A stretch of 64,000 nt of DNA from Pseudorhodoplanes sp049324435 (GTDB lineage Bacteria; Pseudomonadota; Alphaproteobacteria; Rhizobiales; Xanthobacteraceae), in assembly GCA_049324435.1 (NCBI GenBank), contig JBMOOQ010000008.1, positions 1 through 64,000 of the forward strand, read 5' to 3'. Within the stretch, counting starts at the first letter, position 1. Each line of letters starts with the position of its first letter. This document shows, in pieces, positions 1 through 9,700 of the stretch. The notes under the pieces were generated by a model. That model searched no databases and had not been told where the DNA came from. It was given only the letters and a program-made list of their open reading frames with translations. The translations under genes were made by a program, and so were the position numbers.

Positions 1-1504
1 CCTCTTCGACGAACACCTCGTCGCGCTTTTTGCGGATCATCGGCAGCACCGCAATCACGAGCAGGATTGCCGAAACGATGAGCAGACCGGCCGAGATCGG
101 CCGCGTCAGGAACACGGTCCAGTCACCGCGCGCGATCAGCATGGCGCGGCGGAGGTTTTCCTCCATCAGCGGACCCAGCACGAAGCCGAGCAGCATGGGC
201 GCCGGTTCGAAATCGTGCTTCACCAGCCAGTATCCGACAAGGGCGAATACCGCCGTGAGATAGACGTCGGCCGGTGCGTTGTTCACCGAATAGACGCCGA
301 TGCAGCAGACGATCAGGATCAGCGGATAGAGCAGCCGGTACGGCACGCGCAGCAGGCGGACCCACAGGCCGACCAGCGGCAGATTGATGATCACCAGCAT
401 CAGGTTGCCGAACCACATCGAGGCGATCATGCCCCAGAACAGTTCCGGCTGTTTGGTCATCACCTGCGGTCCCGGCACGATGCCGTGAATGGTCATCGCA
501 CCGACCATCAGCGCCATGACCGGGTTCGGCGGAATGCCGAGCGTCAGCAGCGGAATGAACGAGGTCTGCGAGGCCGCATTATTGGCGGTCTCGGGACCGG
601 CAACGCCCTCGATGGCGCCACGGCCAAACCGCTCCGGATGCTTCGACAGCTTCTTTTCGAGCGTATAAGCCGCGAAGGCGGCGATGACCGAACCGCCACC
701 CGGCAAAATGCCGAGCGCCGAACCGAGAATCGTGCCGCGGCCGATGGCCGGCGCCGCATCTTTCAGATCCGATCGCGTTGGCATCAGGCCGGTGATCTTG
801 GCCTGCACGATATCGCGATTGTGGGTGACCTCAAGATTACGCAGCACTTCGGCAAAGCCGAACACGCCCATCGCGATAACGACGAAGCCAAGGCCGTCGG
901 CAAGTTCCGGGATGTTGAAGTTCATTCGCCCGGCGCCGGTTTCGAGATCGGACCCGACCATCGACAGGACGAGACCGACAAGGATCATGGCGATCGCCTT
1001 GACCACGGAGCCCTTGGCCAGCACCACCGCGAAGATCAGACCGAGGACCATCAGCGAGAAATATTCTGCCGGACCGAACAACAGGGCGATGCCGGTCAGC
1101 GGCGCCGCAGCCGCAGCGATAATGACAGTCGCGACACAGCCCGCGAAGAACGAGCCGATCGCCGAGATGGCGAGTGCCGGGCCGGCGCGGCCCTGCTTCG
1201 CCATCGCATGGCCGTCGAGCGTTGTCACCACCGATGCGGATTCGCCCGGTATGTTGACCAGAATGGCGGTCGTGGAGCCGCCATACATCGCACCGTAATA
1301 GATGCCGGCCAGCATGATCAGCGCACCAACCGGCGGCAATCCATACGTGATCGGCAGCAGCATCGCGATCGTGGCGACCGGACCAAGTCCCGGCAGCACA
1401 CCAATCAGCGTGCCGACAAGCGCACCGATCAGGCAGAGCAGCAGATTTTGCGGCGACGCGGCGACGCCAATGCCGAAGGCGAGATTGTTAATCAGATCCC
1501 ACAT
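1..1504 (-). CDS. tctA: Tripartite tricarboxylate transporter permease TctA (3' end cut by window)
   Basis: Large membrane subunit of a tripartite tricarboxylate transporter, which imports citrate or related carboxylates using a periplasmic TctC/Bug receptor. The frame stays open for 501 codons from the ATG at 1504 to the window edge. The family is about 500 residues, so only the last few residues are missing. Visible are many hydrophobic helices and the glycine/proline-rich family signatures GVLPGLGPVATIAMLLPIT, YYGAMYGGSTTAILVNIPGE and, later, GILPGGGSVIAAF. The gene starts 6 nt after the tctB stop, so the two are co-transcribed. No receptor gene is adjacent in the window. Confidence 0.93.
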   Translation of the reverse strand, partial: MWDLINNLAFGIGVAASPQNLLLCLIGALVGTLIGVLPGLGPVATIAMLLPITYGLPPVGALIMLAGIYYGAMYGGSTTAILVNIPGESASVVTTLDGHAMAKQGRAGPALAISAIGSFFAGCVATVIIAAAAAPLTGIALLFGPAEYFSLMVLGLIFAVVLAKGSVVKAIAMILVGLVLSMVGSDLETGAGRMNFNIPELADGLGFVVIAMGVFGFAEVLRNLEVTHNRDIVQAKITGLMPTRSDLKDAAPAIGRGTILGSALGILPGGGSVIAAFAAYTLEKKLSKHPERFGRGAIEGVAGPETANNAASQTSFIPLLTLGIPPNPVMALMVGAMTIHGIVPGPQVMTKQPELFWGMIASMWFGNLMLVIINLPLVGLWVRLLRVPYRLLYPLILIVCCIGVYSVNNAPADVYLTAVFALVGYWLVKHDFEPAPMLLGFVLGPLMEENLRRAMLIARGDWTVFLTRPISAGLLIVSAILLVIAVLPMIRKKRDEVFVEE

Positions 1505-1510
1505 GACAGA

Positions 1511-1999
1511 TCACCGCGGCCAGAGTTGAAGCGGCAGGTTGAGGCCGTAGATGAACAGCGCCACGCAACCGGCGGTCAGCACCGCGGACCAGATGATGCT
1601 TTCGACCCAGCGCACCTCCTTGGATGCGGCGGCCGCTATCATCAGCGTGACGAAGCTTGAAATCACAAGGCCCCAGGGACGCACCGTCGCCCCGAAAAAG
1701 ACGACGGAGGCAAGGAACAGCACCGGCGCACGAATACCCCACTTTTCCAGCGGCGGCCCGTGTGAGATCAGTCCGTTCGCCACGATCAAAACTGACACGC
1801 CCGCCAGTATCACGCCGAAAAGGCGTGGCGCAGTGCCGGGTCCGAAAGCAAATCCCCTCATCCCAGGAAGATCGCTGCCGGCCCATAGCGTAAACAGCGC
1901 GAACAGGAGCAGCGCCATGCCGCCCCAGAAGTCCTGCGGATTGCGAATTAGTCCGGTGGCCTGCCGCCCCTCAGCTGGCTGCCTCGCGCCGTCGGCCAT
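1511..1999 (-). CDS. tctB: Tripartite tricarboxylate transporter small membrane subunit TctB
   Basis: Small four-helix membrane subunit that pairs with TctA. The 162-aa product has the NPQDFWGG N-terminus typical of TctB and the FGPGTAPRLFG motif before the second helix, then three further hydrophobic segments. I chose the ATG at 1999 because GGGGAGGG lies about 5 nt upstream; an upstream in-frame start at 2074 has no such site and would add 25 polar residues. It is the first gene of the tctBA operon. Confidence 0.9.
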   Translation of the reverse strand: MADGARQPAEGRQATGLIRNPQDFWGGMALLLFALFTLWAGSDLPGMRGFAFGPGTAPRLFGVILAGVSVLIVANGLISHGPPLEKWGIRAPVLFLASVVFFGATVRPWGLVISSFVTLMIAAAASKEVRWVESIIWSAVLTAGCVALFIYGLNLPLQLWPR

Positions 2000-2113
2000 G
2001 TACCCTCCCCACGCCCGTAGATTTACAGTGTCCCCTCTTGGGTCTTCGCCCAAGCTGTCGCCTTTGTCTAGCAAATCGGTGACTGGAACCAGAAGAAAAC
2101 AACAGCACGTTTG

Positions 2114-2644
2114 TTATATCAATCCGAACGCTCCCATAATCGCGGCAGCCGCGAAAACCCAAAGCGGATTCAACCTGCTGAAGAAGCCTGCCGCCATTGC
2201 GGCGACGGTGATACCGATCGCGATCCAGCTTGTGTCGGTCGCCAATACCATAACCCACGCACTGGCGGCGAGCAGTCCGATCGAAACCGGAACAAGTCCG
2301 GCCTGAATCGCACCGCGCAATGGTGCATCGCGGAATCGATCCCATATTCGTGTGATGAAATAAGTCGCAACGCAGGTCGGCCCGATCATCGCACCGGTCG
2401 CAACCGCAGCGCCCGCAATCCCCGCAACCTGATATCCGATCAGCGTGGTGATGATCACATTCGGACCGGGTGTTACCTGCGCAATTGCAAACAAATCGGA
2501 AAATTGCTGCTCGGTCAGCCAGCCCTCCAGGTGGACCGTGATCCGGTACATTTCCGGAATCGCCGCGTTGGCGCCACCGATCGCAAACAGCGACAACATC
2601 GCGAAATGTGTCGCGAGCAACGCCAGCGGATCGGACGCCTTCAT
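2114..2644 (-). CDS. chrA: Chromate transporter ChrA-type half (C-terminal-like subunit)
   Basis: One half of a split ChrA (CHR superfamily) chromate/anion transporter. The 176-aa product has about five to six hydrophobic helices, the FAIGGANAAIPEMYR segment that corresponds to the CHR start motif, and AQVTPGPNVIITTLIGYQVAG, matching the conserved PGP motif. Its ATG overlaps the stop of the preceding half by ATGA (2641-2644), so the two are translationally coupled and probably form a heterodimer. A start further upstream at 2716 would lie inside the partner gene and is less likely. Confidence 0.88.
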   Translation of the reverse strand: MKASDPLALLATHFAMLSLFAIGGANAAIPEMYRITVHLEGWLTEQQFSDLFAIAQVTPGPNVIITTLIGYQVAGIAGAAVATGAMIGPTCVATYFITRIWDRFRDAPLRGAIQAGLVPVSIGLLAASAWVMVLATDTSWIAIGITVAAMAAGFFSRLNPLWVFAAAAIMGAFGLI

Positions 2645-3225
2645 CGCCGCGACCACCACCAGGCGAGCGCCACGCTTGCAGGCGCAAGCACTGCAAGCGT
2701 CTGAACCAACGGCCATCGCGCAACACCGACCGCCACAAACGTTGCCGCCATCACCAATGGCGCCGGCGTCAGCCCCTTGCGCAGCAGCGGTTCGGCCATT
2801 CGCGCGATGACCGCGAGCATCAGCCCGATCGCAGCAGCAGCAATGCCGGTCAGGATGCGCCGCAGCACATCGATGTCTCCGTAGACGGCGTAGAGTGCCG
2901 ACAAGCCGGTCGCGATCAGTGCCGGCGGTCCAAGCAGGCCAAGCAGCGCAACCGCGGCGCCCGGAGCGCCGCGCATGCGCGCGCCCAGCACGACCGACAT
3001 GTTGACCACATTTGGCCCGGGTAAAAATTGTGCAAGCGAGAAGGTCTCGTTGAACTCATCCGCCGTTAGCCACTTCTTCTCGTCGACGATTAACCGGCGC
3101 GCCCAGGGCAGGATCATGCCGAAGCCGGAGACCGAAATTTTCGCAAAGCCAAAGAACAGCTCCAGGAGGGACAGGGCGGGTCGCGCGCGATGCGCAGGAT
3201 CAGGCTCGGTCGTTGGGTCTTGCAT
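2641..3225 (-). CDS. chrA: Chromate transporter ChrA-type half (N-terminal-like subunit)
   Basis: First half of the split CHR transporter, 194 aa. It shows LLELFFGFAKISVSGFGMILPWARR followed by FSLAQFLPGPNVVNMSVVLGARMRG, the PGPN motif shared with its partner, and five to six hydrophobic segments. The two short proteins are homologous to each other, as in known two-gene SCHR systems. The ATG at 3225 is preferred; the frame opens at 3282 but the extra residues are polar and not family-like. The substrate is inferred from family membership only; oxyanion specificity cannot be read from sequence. Confidence 0.88.
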   Translation of the reverse strand: MQDPTTEPDPAHRARPALSLLELFFGFAKISVSGFGMILPWARRLIVDEKKWLTADEFNETFSLAQFLPGPNVVNMSVVLGARMRGAPGAAVALLGLLGPPALIATGLSALYAVYGDIDVLRRILTGIAAAAIGLMLAVIARMAEPLLRKGLTPAPLVMAATFVAVGVARWPLVQTLAVLAPASVALAWWWSRR

Positions 3226-3492
3226 GTCGCAAGGATAGCAAGAGTCGTGCGCACGGTGTGGCTCGCAGCGCGTCCGATACATGTTCCTGGCTGAGCTTTC
3301 CGCCGATCAGGGTCCGAACAGCATGCTGGGGCGCCGAGGATGTGCGCTTCCATGAGCATGAAACCGCCGTCCGGCCCGCCGCCTCACTTGGCAAAAGGCC
3401 GCAAAACCGGCGCTTTCTGCAGTTCTAGGATTTATTTCATGTGAAACGGAGGCGCCCTTCCCTCGGCCGCGGCGCGAACATATATTCGGTCC

Positions 3493-3826
3493 GCCGGCGC
3501 AAGCCGGCTATGGCGATAAACGGACTTCGCAATAAACCTTTCGGACCCGGGGGCAGTGCCCGGCGCCTCCACCACCAGCGGCCCAAATCTGCAACGGGCG
3601 GGCCGCTGCTGATGGGGGCGAAACAGGATCGACGAGGGCGTAAAGGTTGTTCTTTCGCTCGGTATGGTACCCGCCGTTATCGGGCCAAACGTATAGTTGC
3701 CAACGACAACTATGCTCCGGTTGCTCAGGCTGCGTAACGCAGTCTGTAAGACCGACTTAAAGCCCTGACGGGTTTAGCTCCGTCAGGCGGGGTTCGGAGG
3801 CACCTGGCAACAGAAGCCTCCACTTT
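3493..3826 (+). ncRNA. ssrA: tmRNA, circularly permuted two-piece type
   Basis: Rescues stalled ribosomes by trans-translation. The acceptor piece comes first: T-stem CCGGG/CCCGG (3547-3551/3559-3563) with a 7-nt GGCAGTG loop, then CGCCTCC-ACCA ending at 3574. After a spacer the coding piece starts at 3614 with GGGGGCG, which pairs over 7 bp with CGCCTCC, followed by AAACAGGATCGACGAGGGC. AAAGGTT (3642-3648) pairs with AACCTTT (3535-3541), forming helix P2. The tag frame is at 3699-3737. A perfect 8-bp hairpin (3764-3787) and a GGAGGC/GCCTCC helix (3796-3821) end the coding piece. The outer limits are approximate; a GCCGGC-GCAA-GCCGGC hairpin at 3493-3508 sits near the 5' end. An open frame of 98 codons across this region is not a protein gene apart from the tag. 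Confidence 0.95.
3699..3737 (+). other. tmRNA tag reading frame (ANDNYAPVAQAA)
   Basis: Twelve codons from the resume codon GCC (3699-3701) to TAA (3735-3737) encode ANDNYAPVAQAA, a typical alphaproteobacterial degradation tag. It is preceded by GTATAGTT, matching the conserved TAGT context upstream of the resume codon. The C-terminal AA is the ClpX/ClpA recognition end and the N-terminal ANDN part is what the neighbouring SspB binds. Confidence 0.95.
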
Positions 3827-3939
3827 ATGTCCGGCTGCCCCGAAATGGGGTCCGTGCGTCTTGCCCACGGGCTGACGGACCGGTCGCTCCGGGCTACCAT
3901 GGCAGTCGATTCTGGGCTGGCTCTCTGGTGCGATCGCCG

Positions 3940-4458
3940 ATGGCAACCGACCATATCCGCTACGACCTTCTCGCGCAGGACGCGCTGCGCGGCCTGGTCC
4001 GCAAGGTGCTGACCGACGCTGCCAAAAGCGGGCTGCCGGGCGAGCATCATTTTTCGATTTCGTTCCGGACCGACGCCGACGGGGTCAAGATGTCGCCGCG
4101 CCTGCGCGAGCAATTCCCGCAGGAGATGACCATCATCCTGCAATACCAGTTCTGGGACCTGAAGGTCTCCGACACCGCTTTCGAGGTCGGGCTGTCGTTC
4201 GGCGGCATTCCGGAAAAGCTCACGATCCCGTTCGCGGCCATCAAGAGCTTCTTCGATCCGTCGGTGCAGTTCGGGCTGCAATTCGAGACCATCGAGGAGC
4301 CCGCCACGGCCGGCGATACCAAGGCACCGGCCGAGGCGAAACCGGCAATCCCTGCAGCGGCGGCGGCCGCCACCGAGCCGGCCGCTGACAAGCCCGCCGA
4401 GGGCTCCGGCAAGCCGTCCGGCGAGGTGGTCCGGCTCGACCGGTTCCGGAAGAAATAG
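3940..4458 (+). CDS. sspB: SspB-family ClpXP adaptor (stringent starvation protein B homologue)
   Basis: Adaptor that tethers ssrA-tagged proteins to ClpXP. The 172-aa product starts MATDHIRYDLLAQDALRGLVRKVL, the N-terminus of alphaproteobacterial SspB, followed by a compact beta-rich domain (MTIILQYQFWDLKV, FGGIPEKLTIPFAAIKSFFDPSVQFGLQF). The C-terminal third is an Ala/Pro-rich linker ending in VVRLDRFRKK, the expected ClpX-docking tail. The ATG at 3940 is preferred over one at 3928. It lies about 110 nt downstream of ssrA, so tag and adaptor genes are neighbours. Confidence 0.92.
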   Translation: MATDHIRYDLLAQDALRGLVRKVLTDAAKSGLPGEHHFSISFRTDADGVKMSPRLREQFPQEMTIILQYQFWDLKVSDTAFEVGLSFGGIPEKLTIPFAAIKSFFDPSVQFGLQFETIEEPATAGDTKAPAEAKPAIPAAAAAATEPAADKPAEGSGKPSGEVVRLDRFRKK

Positions 4459-4540
4459 CGTCGTTTCCGGAAGGCGCAGTTTCGATCAATTCCGGTCGAT
4501 GTGGACTTGGCGTCGATAGATGCCGCGCTACAGTCGCGCC

Positions 4541-5974
4541 ATGGCGAAGACTCCTAGCACCACGCAACAGCAGTTCCCGAAATCATCCCGCACCCGCAGC
4601 GAGACCGACAGCTTCGGGCCGATTGACGTGCCCGCCGATCATTATTGGGGCGCGCAGACGCAGCGCTCGCTGCAGAATTTCAAGATCGGCGGCGACCGGA
4701 TGCCCGAGCCGCTGATCCGCGCCTTCGGCATCGTCAAGCGCGCGGCCGCCGAAACCAATATGGCGCTCGGCCTGCTCGACAAGAAGCGCGGCACCGCCAT
4801 CGTCGATGCGGCCCAGGAGGTCATCGACGGCAAGCTATCGGATGAGTTTCCGCTGGTGGTCTGGCAGACCGGCTCCGGCACCCAGACCAACATGAATCTG
4901 AACGAGGTCATCGCCAATCGCGCCAATGAGATGCTGGGCGCGCCGCTCGGATCGAAGACCCCCATTCATCCCAACGATGCCGTCAACATGAGCCAGTCGT
5001 CGAACGACAGCTTCCCGACGGCCATGCACATTGCGGCGGCGCTGGAGATCACCAATGGGCTGATCCCGGCGCTCGAACATCTGCATGCTGCGCTGCAAGC
5101 CAAACAAAAGGAATTCGCCAAGATCGTGAAGATCGGCCGCACCCACACCCAGGATGCGACGCCGCTCACGCTCGGCCAGGAATTTTCCGGCTATGCGGCG
5201 CAACTGAAATCCGGGATCGCCCGTATCAAGCTTGCGGTGAAGGAGCTCTATCCGCTGGCGCAGGGCGGCACTGCGGTCGGCACCGGCCTCAACGCGCACC
5301 CGAAATTTGCGAACCTGTTCGCCAAGCGTGCGGCCGCTCTCACGAAGCTTCCCCTTGTCAGCGCACAGAACAAGTTCGAGGCGCTGGCCGCGCACGACGC
5401 CTGCGTCTTCGTGCATGGCGCGCTCAACGCGATGGCCACCGGCCTGTTCAAGATCGCAAACGACATCCGCCTGCTCGGCTCAGGTCCGCGTTCCGGACTG
5501 GGTGAATTGATTCTGCCCGAAAATGAGCCCGGCTCCTCGATCATGCCGGGCAAAGTCAATCCGACTCAGGCGGAAGCGCTGACGATGGTGTGCTGCCAGG
5601 TATTCGGCAATCACACCACGATCACGATTGCGGCGAGCCAGGGCCATTTCGAACTGAATGTGTTCAAGCCCGTCATCGCATTCGCGATGTTGCAATCGAT
5701 CCGGCTTATGGCCGACGCGGCGCGATCCTTCACCGATAATTGCGTCGTAGGCGTAAGGGCCAATGAAGCCCGCATCCGCGAATTGATGGAGCGTTCGCTG
5801 ATGCTGGTCACAGCGCTCGCCCCCAAAATTGGCTACGATAATGCCGCCAAGGTCGCCAAGCGCGCGCACCAAAATGGCACAACGCTGAAGCACGAGGCGG
5901 TCGCTGGCGGATTCGTAACCGCTGAGGAATTCGAGCGTCTCGTCCGCCCCGAACGTATGACGCGACCGGGGTGA
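4541..5974 (+). CDS. fumC: Class II fumarate hydratase
   Basis: Converts fumarate and L-malate in the citric acid cycle (cytosol, homotetramer, no metal). The product is 477 aa from this ATG, near the usual 460-470. It contains GSGTQTNMNLNEV, the active-site SQSSNDSFPTAMH, IGRTHTQDATPLTLGQEF and the superfamily signature GSSIMPGKVNPTQ. An in-frame ATG at 4520 would add seven residues; neither start has a strong ribosome-binding site. It is in the same direction as sspB and precedes the DUF4169/RHH pair. Confidence 0.96.
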   Translation: MAKTPSTTQQQFPKSSRTRSETDSFGPIDVPADHYWGAQTQRSLQNFKIGGDRMPEPLIRAFGIVKRAAAETNMALGLLDKKRGTAIVDAAQEVIDGKLSDEFPLVVWQTGSGTQTNMNLNEVIANRANEMLGAPLGSKTPIHPNDAVNMSQSSNDSFPTAMHIAAALEITNGLIPALEHLHAALQAKQKEFAKIVKIGRTHTQDATPLTLGQEFSGYAAQLKSGIARIKLAVKELYPLAQGGTAVGTGLNAHPKFANLFAKRAAALTKLPLVSAQNKFEALAAHDACVFVHGALNAMATGLFKIANDIRLLGSGPRSGLGELILPENEPGSSIMPGKVNPTQAEALTMVCCQVFGNHTTITIAASQGHFELNVFKPVIAFAMLQSIRLMADAARSFTDNCVVGVRANEARIRELMERSLMLVTALAPKIGYDNAAKVAKRAHQNGTTLKHEAVAGGFVTAEEFERLVRPERMTRPG

Positions 5975-6187
5975 CGGAAAGCCCGGATTTTTGAAGTGTA
6001 ATGCGCCCAGGTTGGAGGCCGACCCGGACTTTCTGCGATCGCCTTAAGCGAACGCCAACTCCAAAATCTGTTCGTTGCCAATTCCGCCTTGCCGCCGCCA
6101 CGCTAATGGCGCAATCAACAGCCGGTATGTGTCAATAGATTGGGCCCGAGGGGGTCCAAATCTAACCGGTAACTGACCGGGTCTTTG

Positions 6188-6418
6188 ATGGGCGACGTCT
6201 TGAATCTTCGGCTGGCGCGGAAGAAACGCGATCGGCAGCGTAATGCGGATAACGCTGCAGCGCGTCGACTATCTTTTGGTCGATCCAAGGCGGAGCGCAA
6301 ACTGGAAGGGGCGCAACGTGACAAGTTTGCAAGCAATCTCGACGGCCACCGGATTGGAAGCGGAGAGGCCGATGAAATCCCCGGTCGTGAAACGATCGAT
6401 CGTGATCGCGGGACATAA
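6188..6418 (+). CDS. DUF4169 family small basic protein
   Basis: A 76-aa, strongly charged protein beginning MGDVLNLRLARKKRDRQRNADNAAARRLSFGRSKAERKLEGAQRDKF, which matches the compact DUF4169 pattern (INLRxARK..., FGRTKAER...). No enzymatic residues; function unknown. The last 47 nt overlap the next gene in another frame. The same two-gene arrangement after fumC is common in Rhizobiales, which supports reality despite the overlap. A TTG three bases upstream is an alternative start. Confidence 0.75.
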   Translation: MGDVLNLRLARKKRDRQRNADNAAARRLSFGRSKAERKLEGAQRDKFASNLDGHRIGSGEADEIPGRETIDRDRGT

Positions 6419-6611
6419 GACCAGCGTCAGCCTTGAAGACGCGTTCTGGAAAGGCCTCAAGGAGATCGCCGACGCACGCAACATGACGTTGTCGGATATC
6501 GTCGCGAGCATCGACTCGCAAAGACGGCACGGCAACCTGTCGTCTGCGATCCGGTTATTCGTGCTCGATTTTTATCGCGGTCAATCCATCGACAGGGATA
6601 TGCGCCGCTAA
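6372..6611 (+). CDS. Ribbon-helix-helix domain protein
   Basis: A 79-aa protein: short basic strand (KRSIVIAGHKTSVSLEDAFWKGLKEIA) followed by two helices (MTLSDIVASIDSQRRHGNLSSAIRLFVLDFYR), the pattern of the RHH_4 family of small DNA-binding proteins. It overlaps the DUF4169 gene and probably shares its transcript. Target unknown. It could be an autoregulator or act elsewhere. Confidence 0.82.
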   Translation: MKSPVVKRSIVIAGHKTSVSLEDAFWKGLKEIADARNMTLSDIVASIDSQRRHGNLSSAIRLFVLDFYRGQSIDRDMRR

Positions 6612-6648
6612 AGTTATTCGGGGTCCGATTGGATCCCGAACATCGCGC

Positions 6649-6699
6649 GTCATTCCGGAACGTCGGGCACGCCAGGCCTGGGGGACCTTCCGGAATGAC
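6649..6699. repeat. Extragenic palindromic element (GTCATTCCGGAA ... TTCCGGAATGAC)
   Basis: A perfect 12-bp inverted repeat, 6649-6660 and 6688-6699, with a 27-nt centre. It lies between convergent genes (RHH gene and the AsmA-like gene). The GTCATTCCGG arms resemble short interspersed palindromes found in many copies between genes of Bradyrhizobium-like genomes. It may also act as a transcript-end stem-loop. I found only this copy in the window. Confidence 0.65.
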
Positions 6700-6785
6700 G
6701 ACCCTGAGGCACGGGACCGCCAACCGTGAATCGCGGCCTTGCTCACGCAAGCCGTCCGGCCTCACATAAAAAGCAGTCGTTCGAA

Positions 6786-9700
6786 TCAGAACAAGGGCCG
6801 CACGCTTTGCGGCGGCGACGGCCTCACGGCGTTTGGGGGGGGCGGCGTTCCGATCGGTCTCGGAAATGGATTGGCTCCGCCCGTCGGCGGCAGCTCTGAC
6901 CGCGGGTCTGCACGCTGCGGTTCAGCGCGCTGCGTTTGCGGCAGAATACGGCGGCGTTCCGGAGCGGGAGCGAATTCCACTGCTGGCGGCAAAGGCTGCA
7001 GCGCGGACTGCGGCGGCTTGCGTCGCGGCGATGCGGTGGCCGACTCCGGCTTCTGTGGAGCGGCAAACTCCGTGTGCGGAGTTTCGGGAGCATCCTCAAT
7101 CGCGCGGCCCTGCTCGATGGCTTCTAGCTTTTTGGCCTGCCGATCGACCGATCGCAATGCAAGCCATCCGGTCAGCGCTGATATGTCCAGCGCGCGCTCA
7201 GGCTTCGCGGCAGGTCCGCGCAATTGTACGGCCAGCTCCGGCTGAAGCGACGCGCCCGCAGCAGGACCGGACATCGCGACCCGCAAGTCGATGCGCGAGT
7301 CGGAGAAATCATAGGAGCCGGAGACCGCCAGATCGGCAGCCTCCGCTCGGGCCTTGAATGTATCGATGCGAGCAATGCCCGCCGCGATAGTCAGCGTCGC
7401 CTCTGCATGCGGCACAATCAGCGGTCCGGCATCGAGACTTCGACTGGCCAGGTCGCGCACCCGTCCCGCATCGATCGGAAGCCCTTGATCGACACTGCGC
7501 ATGGCGATCTCGAAGACCTTGGGGTCGAGAGCGGCGATCCGGGCGCGATCGAGGACAAGCGTCCCGGTCCCGTTGAGTGATCCAACCAATGCTCGCGGGC
7601 TGCGCCCCATCCCTTCGAGACGCATTGTCAGAGCAGCTTGACCAGTAAGCGGCGCCACGCCGTCCCCAAACAGCAATTGCGTGGCATCGGCATCCGTGAT
7701 TGCGATTTGAGCTTGCAGTCCGAGCGCATCCGGTGCGCGTTGGATCGTGATGTCACCGGACAAACGGCCACCAAGGAGTTCGCCTGCAATATTTTCGAAT
7801 TTGAGATTGCTGTCGGCGAATTGTAACGCGGTTCGGAATTTGGAAACCTGCATGGCCGGCGTGATTGTGGCCTGAGCGGCGCTGACAGAGAGGCGGCCAG
7901 AAAGATGCGGCAACGGCAGCAGTGCAAACGGTGTCTCGCTCCAGCGATGGTCCCCTTTGTCCGTCCGAGAGGCGCCGGAGGCGGCCGCAGCCAAGCCTGC
8001 CACGTCGATCGTATCGGTCCGGATTTCGCCCTCGATCTGCGGGGTGTCGCCAAGTGCCACGGCGATCCGGCCGCGCACCGGTGTACCGGCCACGCTGGCA
8101 GAGACATCTTCAAGGCGAATGCCTAGCGCATCACTCACCAACTGCGTTTTGAGGGAGACCGGCACCGGCTTGGCGACAGCGCCATCAACAATGACGCTGG
8201 CCTTGCCGACGGCAACATCGAGCGTCGCGCGCCGCGCATCGTCAGCGAACGGCCGCACTTGCCCGCTCGCCCGTATATCGAGGTCGGCGGACAAGATGCG
8301 CGTATCAATGGTTATGTCACCGTCGAGATTTCCCTTCGCCGACAGCGTGTAGGAGCCGGCCTGCTTCGGCACCGACAGAAAGCGCTCGGCGGCGGCAAGT
8401 CTGAGAACCGCGTTCACATCAGCCGCGTCGAGCGAGCCATCAAGCACCAAAGCGGTTTTGCCGGGATCGGTCCATTGGCCGGTAAGCGCGGCCTGAAGCT
8501 TTAAGTTGACCGCGCCTAGCGGGCCCGCAAGCGAAACCGCGGCACGGCTGTTGCCATCGCTTGCAGGTTCAACGGAAATGCTACCCGCCAGTTTTCCTGG
8601 CACGGCCGCCTGCGCGGCACGCAGCAGCAGTTCGGACAAGGCGGCAGGGCTGCGTTTGGCAAGCGTGCCTAGTCCATCCGAGTCCCGCACCGCGACGTCG
8701 AACGAGATCGTGCCGCGCCGCGCCATCATGTCGATGCGACCCTTGCCGTCGATCCCAAGCCCGGCAATGTCCTCGATCGACAGTGCATCGATCGCAAGCA
8801 CGCCGGCCTTATGAGTCAATTTTACTTTCGCGCCGGCGCCATCGAACCCGCTGAACCGGACCTGCTTCAGCGACAGGGAAAGAGCGACATCGTGCGGCTG
8901 GGTCGAGTCAGGAACGGCCCCGAATGACGCCGCAAGGTCCATCCATGCATCGAGATCGAGGTTGTCGGCACGCAGTGTCGCCGTCAGGCGGGCTGGCTCT
9001 GCCGGATTTGCGAAGACATACGAAAAGTCGCCGTCAAAAGCCTTGCGATCGAATTCCGCCTGCAGTCTCTTGATCGCGATCGTATCCGGAGCGACGTTCA
9101 AATCGCCGCGAAACCGCATCGAGTGCGATGGCAATGCGCTTGAGGCGGACTGGCCGTCGAGCCAGTTCGCGAATGCGCGCGGATCGCTCGCGCTCGCCGC
9201 AACCGGACCATGGAACGACAGCCGGCCGTCGTTTTTCTCGATCTTCCCGCTGGCCTGCAACTGGGTGAAGCCCGGCGCCCGCGCCTCGAATGCCGTCACC
9301 AAAATCTCGCCGCCATGACGCAGCTCGATATCGCCTCTTATGTTTTGAAGGCTCCCGCCGCCAAGCGTCATCGTATCGATACCGAAGCCGATCTGGGTCG
9401 GGATCGGCGGGCCGATGATGCGTTCGGCCGCCGATATGAGCGCGGCAATCGCCGCACGCGGCGGCTGACCGGCCCCACCGGCGCCGGCAAGCAGCTTGTC
9501 GGCATCGAGCGAACGCGCCGACATCACGGCATCGAGCCGCGGCAGATCGCCGAATTTCGCTTCCGCCGTTCCATGCAGCTTCAGCGCCCGCTCATCTGGG
9601 CCGTATTGATATTCCACCTGCTCGAACAGCGCGGAGGCCGCGGTGGCTTTGACCCGCGCCGAGATCTTCCAGGGCTCCGCGATATCGCCCTTGTCTCCCT

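Noticed and set aside
215..1660. Long plus-strand frame of 481 codons
   Set aside because: Lies antisense to tctA/tctB, composition is the Arg/His/Asp-rich shadow typical of GC-rich coding DNA, no family features.
3200..3394. Short minus-strand frame upstream of the chrA pair
   Set aside because: No ribosome-binding site, no family resemblance, overlaps the chrA start; treated as non-coding.
3441..3737. Plus-strand frame of 98 codons
   Set aside because: It runs through the tmRNA acceptor and coding pieces; only the last 12 codons (the tag) are translated.
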